Assembly (NCBI GenBank): GCA_003194525.1
Contig: NBIV01000133.1
Location: 62,001 to 126,000, forward strand
From: Gracilariopsis chorda
Taxonomy: Eukaryota > Rhodophyta > Florideophyceae > Gracilariales > Gracilariaceae
Direction of reading: 5' to 3'
Length of the DNA: 64,000 nucleotides
The notes beneath the pieces are model-generated. The model had not been told where the DNA came from and searched no databases. It saw only the letters and a list, made by a program, of their open reading frames with translations. A program made the position numbers and the translations under genes. Below, piece by piece: positions 9,441 to 20,157 of this stretch; within the stretch, counting starts at the first letter, position 1; the number at the start of each line of letters is the position of its first letter.

Positions 9441-9517
9441 GAATAGGTTACGTTTCAATTTTACCTATTGTCTCATGTGCTGACGATTGTGTACTTAAGC
9501 TAGAGCGTACCCTAAAG

Positions 9518-9972
9518 TTGCAGAAATTTTTTCTCCAAGCAGCCACCTACAACTCATTTTACTCTACTTCTTCGTTTCAACTATCGTCTAACACCATGCC
9601 CGATATGTCCCAAACAGAGGTTCGCTACCTACAACTATGCCGTTTGCTCGAACGTAAGGATACTATTATACCGCGCTTGGGCACATTAATGGGAAAATTG
9701 TGCATAATACAGGGTGCAGTGAAGCACATTGATATGCACCGTGACAATGTCAATTGGTTTTTTTGGAAGAGATTTTATGCTCCATTGGCCCGAAAATCGA
9801 CACCGTGTACACGGAATTGGAAGACTACCACTTGATTGGACGCAGCAAGGACTTGCCTGTTCGCTGGCCGTCAGATTTATCCACGTGTGAGACGGGTTCA
9901 GTGGGACTGATAGAAGTTGAGGCTGTCGAGAGTGACCGATCATACACGTGCTCGACCGATTCGCGCCAGTAG
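9518..9972 (+). pseudogene. small unknown protein family, copy 1
   Basis: An ORF region whose likely ATG is at about 9597 (MPDMSQTEVRY). Its product aligns over its whole length with the frame at 28,782-29,160. Shared spacing: RY-x(7)-R-x(2)-RKD, LG-x(3)-G-x(2)-C-x-IQ, KH-x(3)-H, then D(S/T)(I/V), E-x-Y and D(L/F)PV(R/Q)W. DNA spacing is also conserved between the copies. The copy appears interrupted about once. The family is not recognised: it has no retroelement, transposase or known enzyme motif. Both copies are preceded by short tandem repeats, which suggests they belong to one kind of repeated element. Confidence 0.5.
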
Positions 9973-10179
9973 GGCAAATCCTTTGATTACCATTGGCTAG
10001 TTGTTTGGAGGGAAATAAATGTGCGTTTATTGATGTATTCTAAGGGGTCAACTTGCTCGTTGTCAGAGCAATCTTTAGGTAGGATAGAGTACCCATTTGA
10101 TAATTAGAAAAAGAGGTTTTGGCCCCAGGTAAACCTTCGCCCCCCGGCCGAAATTTTGCATACTGCATTCACAAAATGG

Positions 10180-10640
10180 TTTATTTACCCATATAAACAA
10201 AGTCTCCAAAGCCATACTGCTTTTCTACAAATTCTCCACCTTCTTGAAAATCAGAGGTCCGGATGCTGACAGGAATAGAGTTCATATCGTGTGGTGAAGT
10301 TCTGGTCGTGTCGTCCTTTTTGAGTAAACACAATGCCGTTTGTAGCGTGCTGAACGGTCTGTTTTGCCTCAGCAGCCTTGGAAGGATTTAAGAGAAACTC
10401 ATGGCGCGAGATGGCTTCGTTGATCTAAATGGTAGTATCTTGAAAACGGCGGTCAAGGGTTGTGGGACCGAACTCAGAATAACGTCAGGCGTGGTCAGGT
10501 TGCAGGCGCAAAGCGTTGGCAATCGTGTACCGCTTTTGTTTTACGGGGTAAGAGAGTTGTACAAGCTACTAGAGTTTCTGTTTCGCCGACCAGTACAAGA
10601 CACAGTTGCTATGGTCCGCCCTTATTCAAGGTAGAGGCAC
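10180..10640 (-). pseudogene. coding-like remnant, unidentified
   Basis: Minus-strand frames read like a decayed protein: KAAEAKQTVQHATNGIVF, QKGRHDQNFTTRYELY, then in another frame GGEFVEKQYGFGDFVYMGK. The last part faintly resembles the entry to a BAH-type domain, but that is weak. Several interruptions are present. It may be a broken host gene or part of a mobile element. Confidence 0.2.
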
Positions 10641-11190
10641 TGCCCGCGCGGGCTAAGAAAAATCACGAGTTGCGCCATTGAAATACTGTACATACATACC
10701 ACTTCACCTTCCAGTAGCTCTGTGGTGTGCCATGCACTACGCTATGCACTCAGAAAGAGAATACAAAATACTTGGTAGCACTGTACGAAAATATTGGCAA
10801 CCAGCCACAGAAAGCACACCACTTTTCTGCACAATAATTCTATACCTAAGGCTTCCCATTGTTATAACATTGCTGTCTGATTGTTTCCTTACATCTACCT
10901 ACCATTTCCTTCGGCCACTATACCACATTTTACTTCTAAAGCTGTGACACATCATTTGATGTTCTCACCCGCGAACGTCTCAAATAAACTTCACTTGGTG
11001 AGAAAGAGTGCCTTCGAAAGTCAATTACCACTTCCTTTAGCATTTGAAGTTGCCATTTAGGCATGGTTGCCACCATTGCCAATCTGATGGCGAACTGCCG
11101 AATATTGACTTTCGGGTTCGCGCACTACCAGAAGCATTCAATCTTTTGCAACCAAACGCTTTTTGGAGGAGAGCCGTTTTCATCGATGCT
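10641..11190. other. no gene seen
   Basis: Only short ORFs without recognisable features. Lies just beyond the C-terminal end of the minus-strand Helitron helicase fragment, so it may contain that Helitron's 3' end, but no convincing CTRR-with-hairpin terminus was identified. Confidence 0.3.
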
Positions 11191-11935
11191 GGACGTTCAA
11201 ATCACTCTGCCAGAGATGCTGATTATGATAGACCTTCTTCCATACAGCAAGTGTGGAAGAAGGATATGTCGAATAATAATAATGAGAACAGCCAAGTTTA
11301 GCTTCAAATGATGATGCGGAACTCCAGTTGGAGCGTAATTGTATGTCATTTTAGGTCCATCGATGCTGTGTTTACGATCTCTTTCGTTGACTGTGTCTAG
11401 GTTTGGAACGCGTTTTGGTGCTGTTCTCAACTGAAACATTTCTCCTGGGAAGTGGTGCAAAGGATTTGGTTATGTTCCTCTAAAATATGATTTGTTGGCG
11501 CAACAATGTATTTGTTAAGCTTTACACCCTTCTTATTTTTTGAGGTGAACCAGAGCAACTTGTAGGCTTTGTGTTTATCTGATGTAGATATGAGTGGAGG
11601 TCTGAAAAATTCTAGAAACATTTCCTGACGACCAGTGAGTAAAACTCTGCAAATGCTGGATCATCTTGAAAACGAACGCTTTCTAAAAGACGAAGAGCTT
11701 TGATTTTATTGTTCCAAACCTCGAGAAAGGTCCATAGAAGCTCTCTTAGATAAATAATTAATATAAATCGAGTGGCAGCATCGCCTTCTGATACCTTTCT
11801 CGTTTCTTTATCAATGGAAGCAGTTGCACTGGGTCTCTATCCATAACTACGACTATGCCTCCAACTTCTTTTGCAGATTCTTGTAGTGCAATGACCAGCG
11901 ACGGAAAAAAACCACGAAGACGTTAAGATCTTGCT
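11191..11935 (-). mobile_element. Helitron A, helicase C-terminal part
   Basis: Minus-strand frames match, in order, the helicase C-terminus of the plus-strand Helitron at 61.4-62.5 kb: GGIVVVMDRDPVQLLPL (motif III region, near 11,820-11,860), ESVRFQDDPAFAEFYSL (near 11,650), LNKYIVAPTNHILEEHN (near 11,510), and YAPTGVPHHHLKLN (near 11,300-11,340; the other copy has LAPTGVPPHNLDLN). The reading frame shifts several times, so this copy is dead. The upstream part of the same gene, with Walker A, lies at 24.1-26.4 kb on the same strand, beyond the gypsy insertion. Confidence 0.75.
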
Positions 11936-12622
11936 CTCAAGAGGTGACCCGGCGAAAGAGGCCTTCCAGGGGTTGACGCGGCAAGCCGGGTGTATAACCG
12001 GGGTCAGACCTTCGGGTGTAGCACAGGAAGGTGTAGTAGAAAGGAGGAGTATTCCCGGGAACGGAGTGGTTGTAGTGTATCCCTAGGAGCGGCGATTTCA
12101 CGGTGTGGCGAGCGTGACCGGTTGAGCACACTGCCGCGAGTGGCGGGAAAGCTACCCAAAAAGGGGAAAAGAGAAAGAGGAGGAATGGGAGAGAAGAGTG
12201 GGACGGGTCACGAGAGTGGCTCAAGATTACCTGGCGTGGCCGGTGCGCTTTCCTTATACAAGGGCGAACACGACAATAGTGGTAATACTTATCCCAATAC
12301 TGGGTTCCTTTAGGCACGCAGGGGGGACAAGCTACTCGGACGCTGTGCACTATCCCTCCAAGGTGGAGTTGTATAGCTCGCGAAGGCGAGAAGACTTAGA
12401 GCCAAAACCCTGGTGGGTCTCCTGTTGGGGGAGATTCACTGGGGCGGCAACCGCGAGGTCAGGTCAACGCCTAAGTAGGGTGGCACGCACTGTAACGCGC
12501 CATCATAATTACCAATATAATCTAAATATTCCCAAAACTTGGCCTACCTCCCTCTTACTCAAACCGTATCACACGTGTATAACCCACATAGTGCCGGTTC
12601 TACTAGTCATCAATACACCTCC
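11936..12622. other. GC-rich piece between Helitron half and gypsy LTR
   Basis: About 690 bp, clearly GC-richer than the Helitron on both sides and unlike it. It begins where helicase homology stops and ends exactly at the target site of the gypsy element. Both strands have ORFs of about 140 codons with no recognisable motif. It could be a solo LTR or another short insertion, but no matching short flanking duplication was found. Confidence 0.35.
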
Positions 12623-12627
12623 CGTAC
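12623..12627. repeat. target site duplication, left (CGTAC)
   Basis: The 5 bases CGTAC directly before the 5' LTR recur directly after the 3' LTR (24,092-24,096), the 5-bp duplication expected of Ty3/gypsy integrase. Confidence 0.9.
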
Positions 12628-13549
12628 TGTAGTGCAATACATTCCCGCGTACGGGCGATGGTGAAACTCATATCTGAGGTGTACTCGGTGCGAGCGATGA
12701 AGCGGGATGCATGAATTTTAGCCCCCGTTTACCGGGCTAATTAGCGGTCGGGTTACCCAGGGTGGTTATGGGAACATTCATATTTTGTGGTACTTGCCTG
12801 GCAAGGGTGGTGGACACGTGGCTACAGCCCCGGCCAGGAGGCCCAAAACGGCTACTTATTTTAGTATAGTTTAGGGGTTAATTTTACTTAGGCTAGTGCA
12901 CTACCTACTGTACTGCACTGAGCTAGTACTTGAGCGTCGGCCGCACGGCGGCGAGCTCACCAAGAAAAGTAACAAGAGTTCGGCTCTGACTCTATTCGCC
13001 ATGCGAAGTGTCTAACTCCTCGCGGAGGTACACCGCTTGCCCGATAGTTTCACCCGACTCGCACCACCGAGGAGACCGTGCTCGTCGTACCCAGTGGGTT
13101 GTGACCACTCGTGGTATTCGTTGTTGTCGTGTGACCGCCCGTACAGGCCCTATCTCCGCCCCAGTTTTGGGTATTGATATTACCGACGTGTGTCGTGAGA
13201 CCGTGAGACCGTGAGACCATCCCTTCCCCTCATATCCCCTAACCGCCGCGCGGTGCGTGTTCGTGTGTGTGTATCGGCACCCCCCCTCCGGGGTCTGTTC
13301 CCGCTTTCCGCACGCCCCCGTCGGGTGGTCCCTTTCCCTCTTTTGTTCCACTGTTCGCAGGCTACTTCCGGACCAGCCGTGGTTCCGACCCGTTCTAACC
13401 CCTAAACCTCCGAGGTACATCCAGGCTCCCGACGGAGTTACACCCGTCATACGGGACACGGAGGGCTCTACCCAGCTGGGCCTACCTCTCCAAGAGAGCA
13501 AGGCTTCGAGCTGCCTTGGGTGCCTTTCCCACACCGGGATTGCACCACA
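12628..13549 (+). repeat. 5' LTR of gypsy element 1
   Basis: 922 bp, starting TGTAGTGCAAT and ending ATTGCACCACA, so the ends are near-perfect inverted repeats with TG...CA. Identical in length to the 3' LTR. Confidence 0.95.
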
Positions 13550-13551
13550 AG

Positions 13552-13564
13552 TGGTCTCCCGACC
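13552..13564 (+). promoter_or_regulatory. candidate primer binding site
   Basis: TGGTCTCCCGACC begins two bases after the 5' LTR. The leading TGG complements a tRNA CCA end and the spacing is canonical. The matching tRNA could not be identified by eye. Confidence 0.5.
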
Positions 13565-13679
13565 TAGAACGGGTTTGGCTTTCAATCCGGCCTGTCGGAA
13601 GTCCGCTTCCCCTTTTCCCTTTTATCCCTTTTTGCTCATTCGTTGAGATTCCCAAGCCGTGGGACTGGTGAAGTAAGCC

Positions 13680-15740
13680 GTGGACGGCTATCTGCAGTAT
13701 GCTACCCACAACTCCGAGTTCCCCCAGGAATGGTCCGCAACGGAACGCCGCAGCGGCGAGATCACGAAGGTCCGTTCCGGAACAACTACTTACCAATGCC
13801 GTCGGTCTGGAATCCCAAGGAATCCCATCGGCAACCTCGGTGCCTCGAGCCGTGACAGCTGTGGCCACTACGACACCTCCGGTGGTCGAAACGCCGTCGG
13901 CTGTCCCCCGAGACCCGGGTCGCCTAAGTACCATCTCCTCGAGTCGAGAATCGACATTGCCAATGTGGCCCACGCCTCCCTCTCGCAGCAAGTTACCGAG
14001 TTGGAACGGCGATGGAGTGACTCCCTGGCTCGGGATTACTCGGGAGATATTCGTCTCCTGAGAGCTGATGTGAATTCCATTCTGGAGTGTCTGGGTACTC
14101 CGGCTGCCTTCGTAGAAGGATATTGGGAGTTCGTGGAGGAAGTTAAAACCCATATGATGCGGGTAACCGGACGTATGGACACGCTGGAAGCGTTGCTCAG
14201 AGAAGACCTGAACGCTCCGAGACAGGAGGAAGTGAAGGTCATCTCAACCCAACACCGCTCCAGTCACCTCCCCCGTCACCCTGGAAAGAGAGTTCATCGT
14301 TATGAAGTTTCGCCAAGTTCCGACTCGGAAACAAGTTCGAGTAGCTCGTCTTCGAGATCATCGCGTGAAGGGAGAGGCCGCCGTCGCGGAGAAGAACCTA
14401 GTTCGAGGGCTACCTACACCTCCCATGGAGCAATCCGTGCGCGGGAGAAAGGTCGCCGTCATTTCGGCTTGAAGGAATTGAAACCGACGAATCCCCTTTA
14501 CAGGAAGCTGTTGTCCTATCGTTATTACCGATTGGAAGACTCTTCGGGCACTCGAAGTTCGAGAGACACCGGTCGGGTGAAGGATCTCATACGTCGTATG
14601 AATGTGACGATGCTTAAGCAGAAGTTCTCCGGTGAAGATCCGATCCTCGTGTTGGATTTTCTGGCCCGCTTTGTGCAGGAAGCAGACGTACTCGAAATGA
14701 GTGAGGCGCAGGCATACGTTGCGTTGCCCTACTTTCTTTCAGGAATGGCTGAAGATCAGTACAACTCGGTCAGGGGTTCGTCCAGGGCCTCAGAAGGAGG
14801 TGTTACGTGCTGGCCCGAGGCTGTACACTACCTGCTCAGGTCGTACGCGACGGGAACTGCAATCAGTCAAGCCATCGTGGCGGTTCGCGATACGAAACAG
14901 AAGCCTGGTGAAACGGAAACGTCGTATTCAACTCGCTTGAATAAAGCGTTTCATCGTTGTGGAAATGTGTTTACCGCTTTTGAGCGTTGCTCCATGCTGG
15001 TGGATGGTTTAGATCCTGGTATCAGGGCACTGGTGTCCCGCTACAGGGAAGAGAAGCGCAAGGCGACGTATCTGGAACTGGTCCAGTACGCGCAGGCTGA
15101 GGGTGACACCCTCAGAGCGAGAGACCCGAGGCGTCGGTCGTCGAAGGCTCTCTTCGTCGAGAACGAGGCTTCCTCGGCATCTCTCCCTAACCCGGGACCA
15201 CCTTCCGGATTTGCGGATAACATCCAGTATCTTGGCAGTCTTGAACAGTCGTTGGCAACCTCGGAACTGCCGTCCACGGTTACACCACCCGTGGTAGATC
15301 CGGCCTTTTACGCAAACCCCGGTCGGGTTCCCCCAGCCCCGCTAGCCTACGCGTCGAGCGCCACAAGACACTCCCGCCCGGGATGGTCCAACCCGAAGCA
15401 ACTAGCATTCCAACCACAACACCCTCAGCACCGCGGAATGATGTCCCACGCCACCGGAACACGTTCAGCCCCGCTGATTTGCTACATTTGTTACCTTGAA
15501 GGTCATACTGCGTCGCAGTGTACCCTCCCCATTCGCGAGATGTGGAAGATCGTGGGAAATTATGAGAATCTCCCACCGGAGCATAAGGCTCGTGTCCCGA
15601 GTAATTCGTATGAAGACGCAAAGGCTGCGGTCCACAATGCTCAAGCTCGAGAAGCCGCGAAAACCGCGAACGGTAACAACCCTAACCTTTCGGAACGGGC
15701 TCAGCCGCACCCAGCGGTCGATTCGGTCCCGAAAAACTAA
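13680..15740 (+). CDS. gag-like protein of gypsy element 1
   Basis: An open frame of 686 codons. A Ser/Arg-rich linker at about 200-250 (ETSSSSSSSRSSREGRGRR) separates an N-terminal region from a capsid-like helical part (about 290-480). A CCHC zinc knuckle, CYICYLEGHTASQC (spacing C-x2-C-x4-H-x4-C), lies at about 601-614. This is the structural protein of the particle, with the knuckle binding the element's RNA. The position of the true first codon was not resolved. The pol frame follows at once. Confidence 0.8.
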   Translation: MDGYLQYATHNSEFPQEWSATERRSGEITKVRSGTTTYQCRRSGIPRNPIGNLGASSRDSCGHYDTSGGRNAVGCPPRPGSPKYHLLESRIDIANVAHASLSQQVTELERRWSDSLARDYSGDIRLLRADVNSILECLGTPAAFVEGYWEFVEEVKTHMMRVTGRMDTLEALLREDLNAPRQEEVKVISTQHRSSHLPRHPGKRVHRYEVSPSSDSETSSSSSSSRSSREGRGRRRGEEPSSRATYTSHGAIRAREKGRRHFGLKELKPTNPLYRKLLSYRYYRLEDSSGTRSSRDTGRVKDLIRRMNVTMLKQKFSGEDPILVLDFLARFVQEADVLEMSEAQAYVALPYFLSGMAEDQYNSVRGSSRASEGGVTCWPEAVHYLLRSYATGTAISQAIVAVRDTKQKPGETETSYSTRLNKAFHRCGNVFTAFERCSMLVDGLDPGIRALVSRYREEKRKATYLELVQYAQAEGDTLRARDPRRRSSKALFVENEASSASLPNPGPPSGFADNIQYLGSLEQSLATSELPSTVTPPVVDPAFYANPGRVPPAPLAYASSATRHSRPGWSNPKQLAFQPQHPQHRGMMSHATGTRSAPLICYICYLEGHTASQCTLPIREMWKIVGNYENLPPEHKARVPSNSYEDAKAAVHNAQAREAAKTANGNNPNLSERAQPHPAVDSVPKN

Positions 15741-15742
15741 TC

Positions 15743-18433
15743 TTGGGAGTCTCCCCCACGGGAGGGGTGTCTTCCAAGCCGAAGTTGAAGACGCCTGAGG
15801 CGCCACCGCTTCGCTCCCCTGCCAAAATCCTTACGAGGAAACTGGCTCAAGAAGACGTGAGCTCGGACCACTTAGTGGCTCTGCGTTGTCCGTGGATACG
15901 GTCCCGTAACCTCCGCATCCCGGATCGAGTTTTGGTAATGGCCAAGAGGAACTATAAAGTTTATAGTGACCTCGGTCTCTCTAACCAGTTCATGGTTCGT
16001 CAGTTATCTGTCCTGGATACAGGTGCCGCTCCGAACCTGATCAATATCGGGATTATTCCACCCGCCATGCGGAAATGCATTCGCATTGGTCCAAGTCTGG
16101 ATCTGGCGGACGCTAATAACAACCCGCTCCAGACTCTTGGAACAATTCCTCTGGTACTCAGACTAGGCACCTACGTGGTGAAGTTGGAGTTCATCGTATG
16201 CGATTCTCTTGCTGCACCGGTCATCCTCGGTTGTGATTTCTGTGACCGCTTCGTGGAAGCTATCCGCCCTCGCTCCAGATCCGTAGAATTGGCCAACGGT
16301 TCGACCATCCCGATTGTACGGAAGCCCTTGCGACACGCCTCCCGTAAACGGGTACCTTTACCTGCTGCTCAGGAAGCGTCCAATGTGGATCGAGCACCTA
16401 CGAAGATTCGCGTCGCGGAACCAGTTTCGATCCCGAAGGAATCTCAGGTGTGGGTCTCAGTAACATCCAAACACCACGGGTTGCAGGTTGTTCAACCGCT
16501 CTCCTCGCTCTACGAACAGCGCCGTCTCGCATTAGCAAATGGGATCGTATCCGTCGAGCCGGACAAACCCTTTAAGGTTCTCGTTGCTAACCTCGGAACT
16601 ACCACTCAGTGGTTGGTTAAAAACCAGGTCCTGGGCAACATGCTTCCGCATCCGTTGGCTATCCTTCCTACAAAGATTCCGATATCCGACGTTCTTGGAA
16701 TACAAGACCCTAAGGAGGGGGAGGAGGTCCCGTTCGTTCCGTTGGATTCCGCCCGGGAAAGTTCAGATTCGACTGTCGAAGAAGCTCAGAAGAGCACGAC
16801 TTCAGCATCGGCAGATACTGCGTTAGACCCAGAACAGGCTTTGGATAAGTTGGACCTGGATCACATTAATGAATCTCATCGTGAGAAGTTTCGTGACATG
16901 CTCAGGGACTTTACCGCCATGTGGGACGGTTCCCTGGGGACGATAGGGGTAACCGAACATCGGATTGATTTGTTGCCGGATACACGGCCTATTGCACAGC
17001 ACCCGTATCGGGCAGGCCCTAAAGCAAGGGGGGAAGAGAAATCTCAGGTGGAGAAGATGCTGCGAGCTGGAGTTATCGAAGCAGCACAATCCCCTTGGGC
17101 TTCTCCTGTTGTCCTTGTTCCGAAAGCCGATGGATCATGGCGTTTCTGTGTGGATTACCGCCGCCTGAATGCGGTTACTGTCAAGGACGTCTATCCGATT
17201 CCACGAATGGACGAGTACATTGACTCCCTGGGGAGCGCAACGGTGTTCACTACCCTCGATGCCAATTCGGGATACTGGCAGGTCCCTATTAGGAAAGAAG
17301 ATCGTGATAAGACCGCGTTTGTGTGCCATCAAGGACTATGTCGCTTTAAGCGAATGCCGTTTGGACTAACGAATGCCCCAGCTACATTCCAACGGGCAAT
17401 CGATATCCTCTTGGCGAGGTTCAAATGGACCAGCTGTCTGGTATACTTGGACGACATTATAGTGTTCTCCAATGACTTGGACGATCATCTGTCCCATGTC
17501 CGGGAAGTCATGACAGTGCTCCGCAACGCGGGCATCACCCTGAAGCTGGGAAAGTGTGAGTTCTGTGCCGATTCGGTAGAATATCTGGGACACATCATCC
17601 GCCCCGGACAGCTTTCAATCGATGAAGCAAGAGTGAAATCACTTCGAGAGGCGAAACATCCGACTAATCAAACGGAGCTTCGATCCTTCCTAGGACTTTG
17701 CAATGTATATCGCCGATTCGTCCCGAACTTCGCCGACTTGTCAGCACCGCTTAACGCACTCCTCCGGAAAGGACAACCCACCGAACTGGACGTCTTTGAC
17801 GAGGCTGAGTCGTCAGCATTCTCGTCTCTTGTCGACGCTGTAACGTCCCCGCCAGTTCTGGCCTTACCGCACCCGGACTTACCCTTCGAAGTGGATACTG
17901 ACTCAAGTGCCCACCAGGTGGGTTGTGCGTTGTTTCAAGTCACGGAAGAAGGAGAAAGACATCCGATCGGATATTGGTCACGTTCGTTGAACGTTCACGA
18001 GCGCAACTACTCGGTGTCCGAGAAGGAGTGTCTTGCTGTTGTTTGGGCGTTGGCAACGCTTCGCCCATACCTTATGGGTAACCATTTCAAGGTTCACACC
18101 GATCACTCGGCTCTCCGTTGGCTACTCGAAATTCGAGAACCGTCGGGCCGCCTCATGCGTTGGCGTCTCCGACTCTCGGAATTTACATTTGATGTCCTCT
18201 ACAAGAAGGGATCCCTGAATACTCAGGCTGACGCCCTATCGCGCTTAGGAACATCAGCGGAAACCGAACCGGTCGACGATCTGGAAATACCATGTTTCAT
18301 GGCACAATCCCCGGAGGGAACGGAAGAAGACGACCCAGACGTGAATGGGGATGACATCTGTGACGATATTCTGGCTGCAAACCCTACGGATCCTCCGGAT
18401 GACCAGGTTGTTCCCATATCCCTGAGGAAATGA
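15743..18433 (+). CDS. protease-reverse transcriptase-RNase H of gypsy element 1
   Basis: A frame of 896 codons. A retropepsin motif LDTGAAPNLI at about 90 marks the protease. Reverse transcriptase spans about 440-640, with WRFCVDYRRLN, the TLDANSGYWQVP block, MPFGLTNAP and the YLDDIIVFS active site. RNase H follows at about 715-850 (EVDTDSSAHQVG, VSEKECLAVVWAL, HTDHSALRW, ADALSR). The order and wording are those of Ty3/gypsy. Expression relative to gag by the recoding usual for the family is likely. Confidence 0.92.
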   Translation: MGVSPTGGVSSKPKLKTPEAPPLRSPAKILTRKLAQEDVSSDHLVALRCPWIRSRNLRIPDRVLVMAKRNYKVYSDLGLSNQFMVRQLSVLDTGAAPNLINIGIIPPAMRKCIRIGPSLDLADANNNPLQTLGTIPLVLRLGTYVVKLEFIVCDSLAAPVILGCDFCDRFVEAIRPRSRSVELANGSTIPIVRKPLRHASRKRVPLPAAQEASNVDRAPTKIRVAEPVSIPKESQVWVSVTSKHHGLQVVQPLSSLYEQRRLALANGIVSVEPDKPFKVLVANLGTTTQWLVKNQVLGNMLPHPLAILPTKIPISDVLGIQDPKEGEEVPFVPLDSARESSDSTVEEAQKSTTSASADTALDPEQALDKLDLDHINESHREKFRDMLRDFTAMWDGSLGTIGVTEHRIDLLPDTRPIAQHPYRAGPKARGEEKSQVEKMLRAGVIEAAQSPWASPVVLVPKADGSWRFCVDYRRLNAVTVKDVYPIPRMDEYIDSLGSATVFTTLDANSGYWQVPIRKEDRDKTAFVCHQGLCRFKRMPFGLTNAPATFQRAIDILLARFKWTSCLVYLDDIIVFSNDLDDHLSHVREVMTVLRNAGITLKLGKCEFCADSVEYLGHIIRPGQLSIDEARVKSLREAKHPTNQTELRSFLGLCNVYRRFVPNFADLSAPLNALLRKGQPTELDVFDEAESSAFSSLVDAVTSPPVLALPHPDLPFEVDTDSSAHQVGCALFQVTEEGERHPIGYWSRSLNVHERNYSVSEKECLAVVWALATLRPYLMGNHFKVHTDHSALRWLLEIREPSGRLMRWRLRLSEFTFDVLYKKGSLNTQADALSRLGTSAETEPVDDLEIPCFMAQSPEGTEEDDPDVNGDDICDDILAANPTDPPDDQVVPISLRK

Positions 18434-20157
18434 TCCGTGAACAACAGCAGGATCCTTTCTGTGCCCAGATTCGTGCCCGTCTTAACGGGGGCGCACAGAT
18501 ACCCTTTGCGGTGAACGATCGAGGCTACCTAGTCAGGTTGCTGACACGGGCCCCACAGATCGTTGTACCTCACACGCTGCAGCAGCGCGTCTTGCATCTA
18601 TCGCATTACGCGAAGTTGGGTGCACATCCCGGCGGGAGGAAACTATACCTGACCCTTCGCAGGGACTTCTATTGGCCTGCTATGGCATTTGACTGCTATG
18701 CAGTTCGCCGCTCGTGCGTGGAATGTGCGAAGAATAATGTGAAACTTCGGAAGTACTCGAAGAAGTTAACACTATTCCCGGCACGGGCGCCACTCGAATA
18801 TGTCGCTATTGATATCTTGGGCGAGCTTGTCAAAACCAAACGTGGTTACAAGTATCTTCTCGTCATTACTGACCGCTTCTCAAAGTTGGTGAGAACAGTA
18901 CCGCTTAAACGGATTACCGCGGACGTGGTTGCGCGTGCGTTCGTAACCCACTGGGTCTTTACTTACGGCCCGCCGGTACACCTACTCTCCGACAACGGAT
19001 CTCAATTCACCTCAAAGTTCTTTCAGGACGTATGTAGAATCTTGGGAATCAAGAATATGTTTACTACCACCTACCACCCGCAGTGTAACGGACAAGTGGA
19101 ACGATTCAATCGTACTATGCTCAACGCACTGCGCGCGTATGTCGCGGATCACCCCATGGAATGGGACTTGTACACGGACGCTATTACGTACGCGTATAAC
19201 ACCCAGGTACACCGGGTCACGACCCTCGCTCCATTTGAGCTGGTCCTGTCTCGGATTCCACCACCCATGGCTATTGAAGCGCAACCGAACGTCTCGGGGT
19301 ACCCTTCACCAAGGTTATATCGAGATTCCTGGAAGGAATGGTTGAAGAACATGGTCCCTACCGCCCGAAAGGCTATGGGAAAAGCCCAGGAGGCATACAA
19401 ACAGAACTTCGACGCGAAGATTCGTTCCCCGATACCCCAGGTCTCGGAAGGGGATTCTGTCTTCCTGCGAAAGGAATATTATAATCCCGAAAAGGAGAAG
19501 CGCCACAAGTTGTCACCGATAGTGAATGGACCCTATCGGGTGGTTTCCGTCGCCGACGACACAGTCGTACTGGACATCGATAACCAGTTCGAACGCGTCT
19601 CACGCGACCGCGTAGCCCACGCGCCTGCGCCCCCTGAGGGCTCATCACCGCTCGTGACAATCCCGGAGGATGACCTCGTAACTCGGCCAACGGATAATCT
19701 GCTTCCGTCCCGCCCACCCGTCTTACCGCACCCGAAACGGGGACTCTCGGATCTTCCAATTGCCGATCAACCGGTTGGGCGCGCCGCGCGTATCGTGCAA
19801 CGCACGCTTGACCCCAAACGCCTAACCGTTACTCCGCCCGCGGAGGTCCTTCATCCTGAACCCACCGCCCTCTCACCTAAGGAGGGGGAGGAACGGGAAT
19901 CGATCGCGCCATCGCGGAAGGAAGCTCCGGCGTCGGACGGTGTCCCGTTTCATACGGCATCGTCGGATGAGCACCCCCAGAGCAGGGAGGAGTTGAACGC
20001 ATCTCGAAGCGAGAAGGCCGTCTCCGCGGACCCGGATGCACTCCTGTCGAGCGAGTCGCTGGGTAGCGAAGGAGGAAGTGGTGAACCGGACTCGGTGTGG
20101 TCGCTAATGTGGCGAATGATATCTCCGAGCACGGAGCACATACAACCTCGTTCATAA
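18430..20157 (+). CDS. integrase of gypsy element 1
   Basis: A frame of 575 codons. An HHCC zinc domain lies at about 56-100 (HYAKLGAHPGGRK, CVECAK). The catalytic core has D at about 128 (AIDILGEL), D at about 188 (LLSDNGSQF) and E at about 224 (NGQVERFNR), a D,D35E pattern. A GPF/GPY-type module follows (VNGPYRVVSV). The C-terminal 200 residues are acidic and Ser/Pro-rich. Together with the chromodomain-like segment downstream this fits a chromovirus-type integrase that may target chromatin. Confidence 0.92.
   Translation: MIREQQQDPFCAQIRARLNGGAQIPFAVNDRGYLVRLLTRAPQIVVPHTLQQRVLHLSHYAKLGAHPGGRKLYLTLRRDFYWPAMAFDCYAVRRSCVECAKNNVKLRKYSKKLTLFPARAPLEYVAIDILGELVKTKRGYKYLLVITDRFSKLVRTVPLKRITADVVARAFVTHWVFTYGPPVHLLSDNGSQFTSKFFQDVCRILGIKNMFTTTYHPQCNGQVERFNRTMLNALRAYVADHPMEWDLYTDAITYAYNTQVHRVTTLAPFELVLSRIPPPMAIEAQPNVSGYPSPRLYRDSWKEWLKNMVPTARKAMGKAQEAYKQNFDAKIRSPIPQVSEGDSVFLRKEYYNPEKEKRHKLSPIVNGPYRVVSVADDTVVLDIDNQFERVSRDRVAHAPAPPEGSSPLVTIPEDDLVTRPTDNLLPSRPPVLPHPKRGLSDLPIADQPVGRAARIVQRTLDPKRLTVTPPAEVLHPEPTALSPKEGEERESIAPSRKEAPASDGVPFHTASSDEHPQSREELNASRSEKAVSADPDALLSSESLGSEGGSGEPDSVWSLMWRMISPSTEHIQPRS

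Noticed and set aside
12198-12632. 144-codon plus-strand ORF in the GC-rich piece
   Set aside because: It runs across the gypsy insertion point and has no recognisable domain; coding is unlikely.
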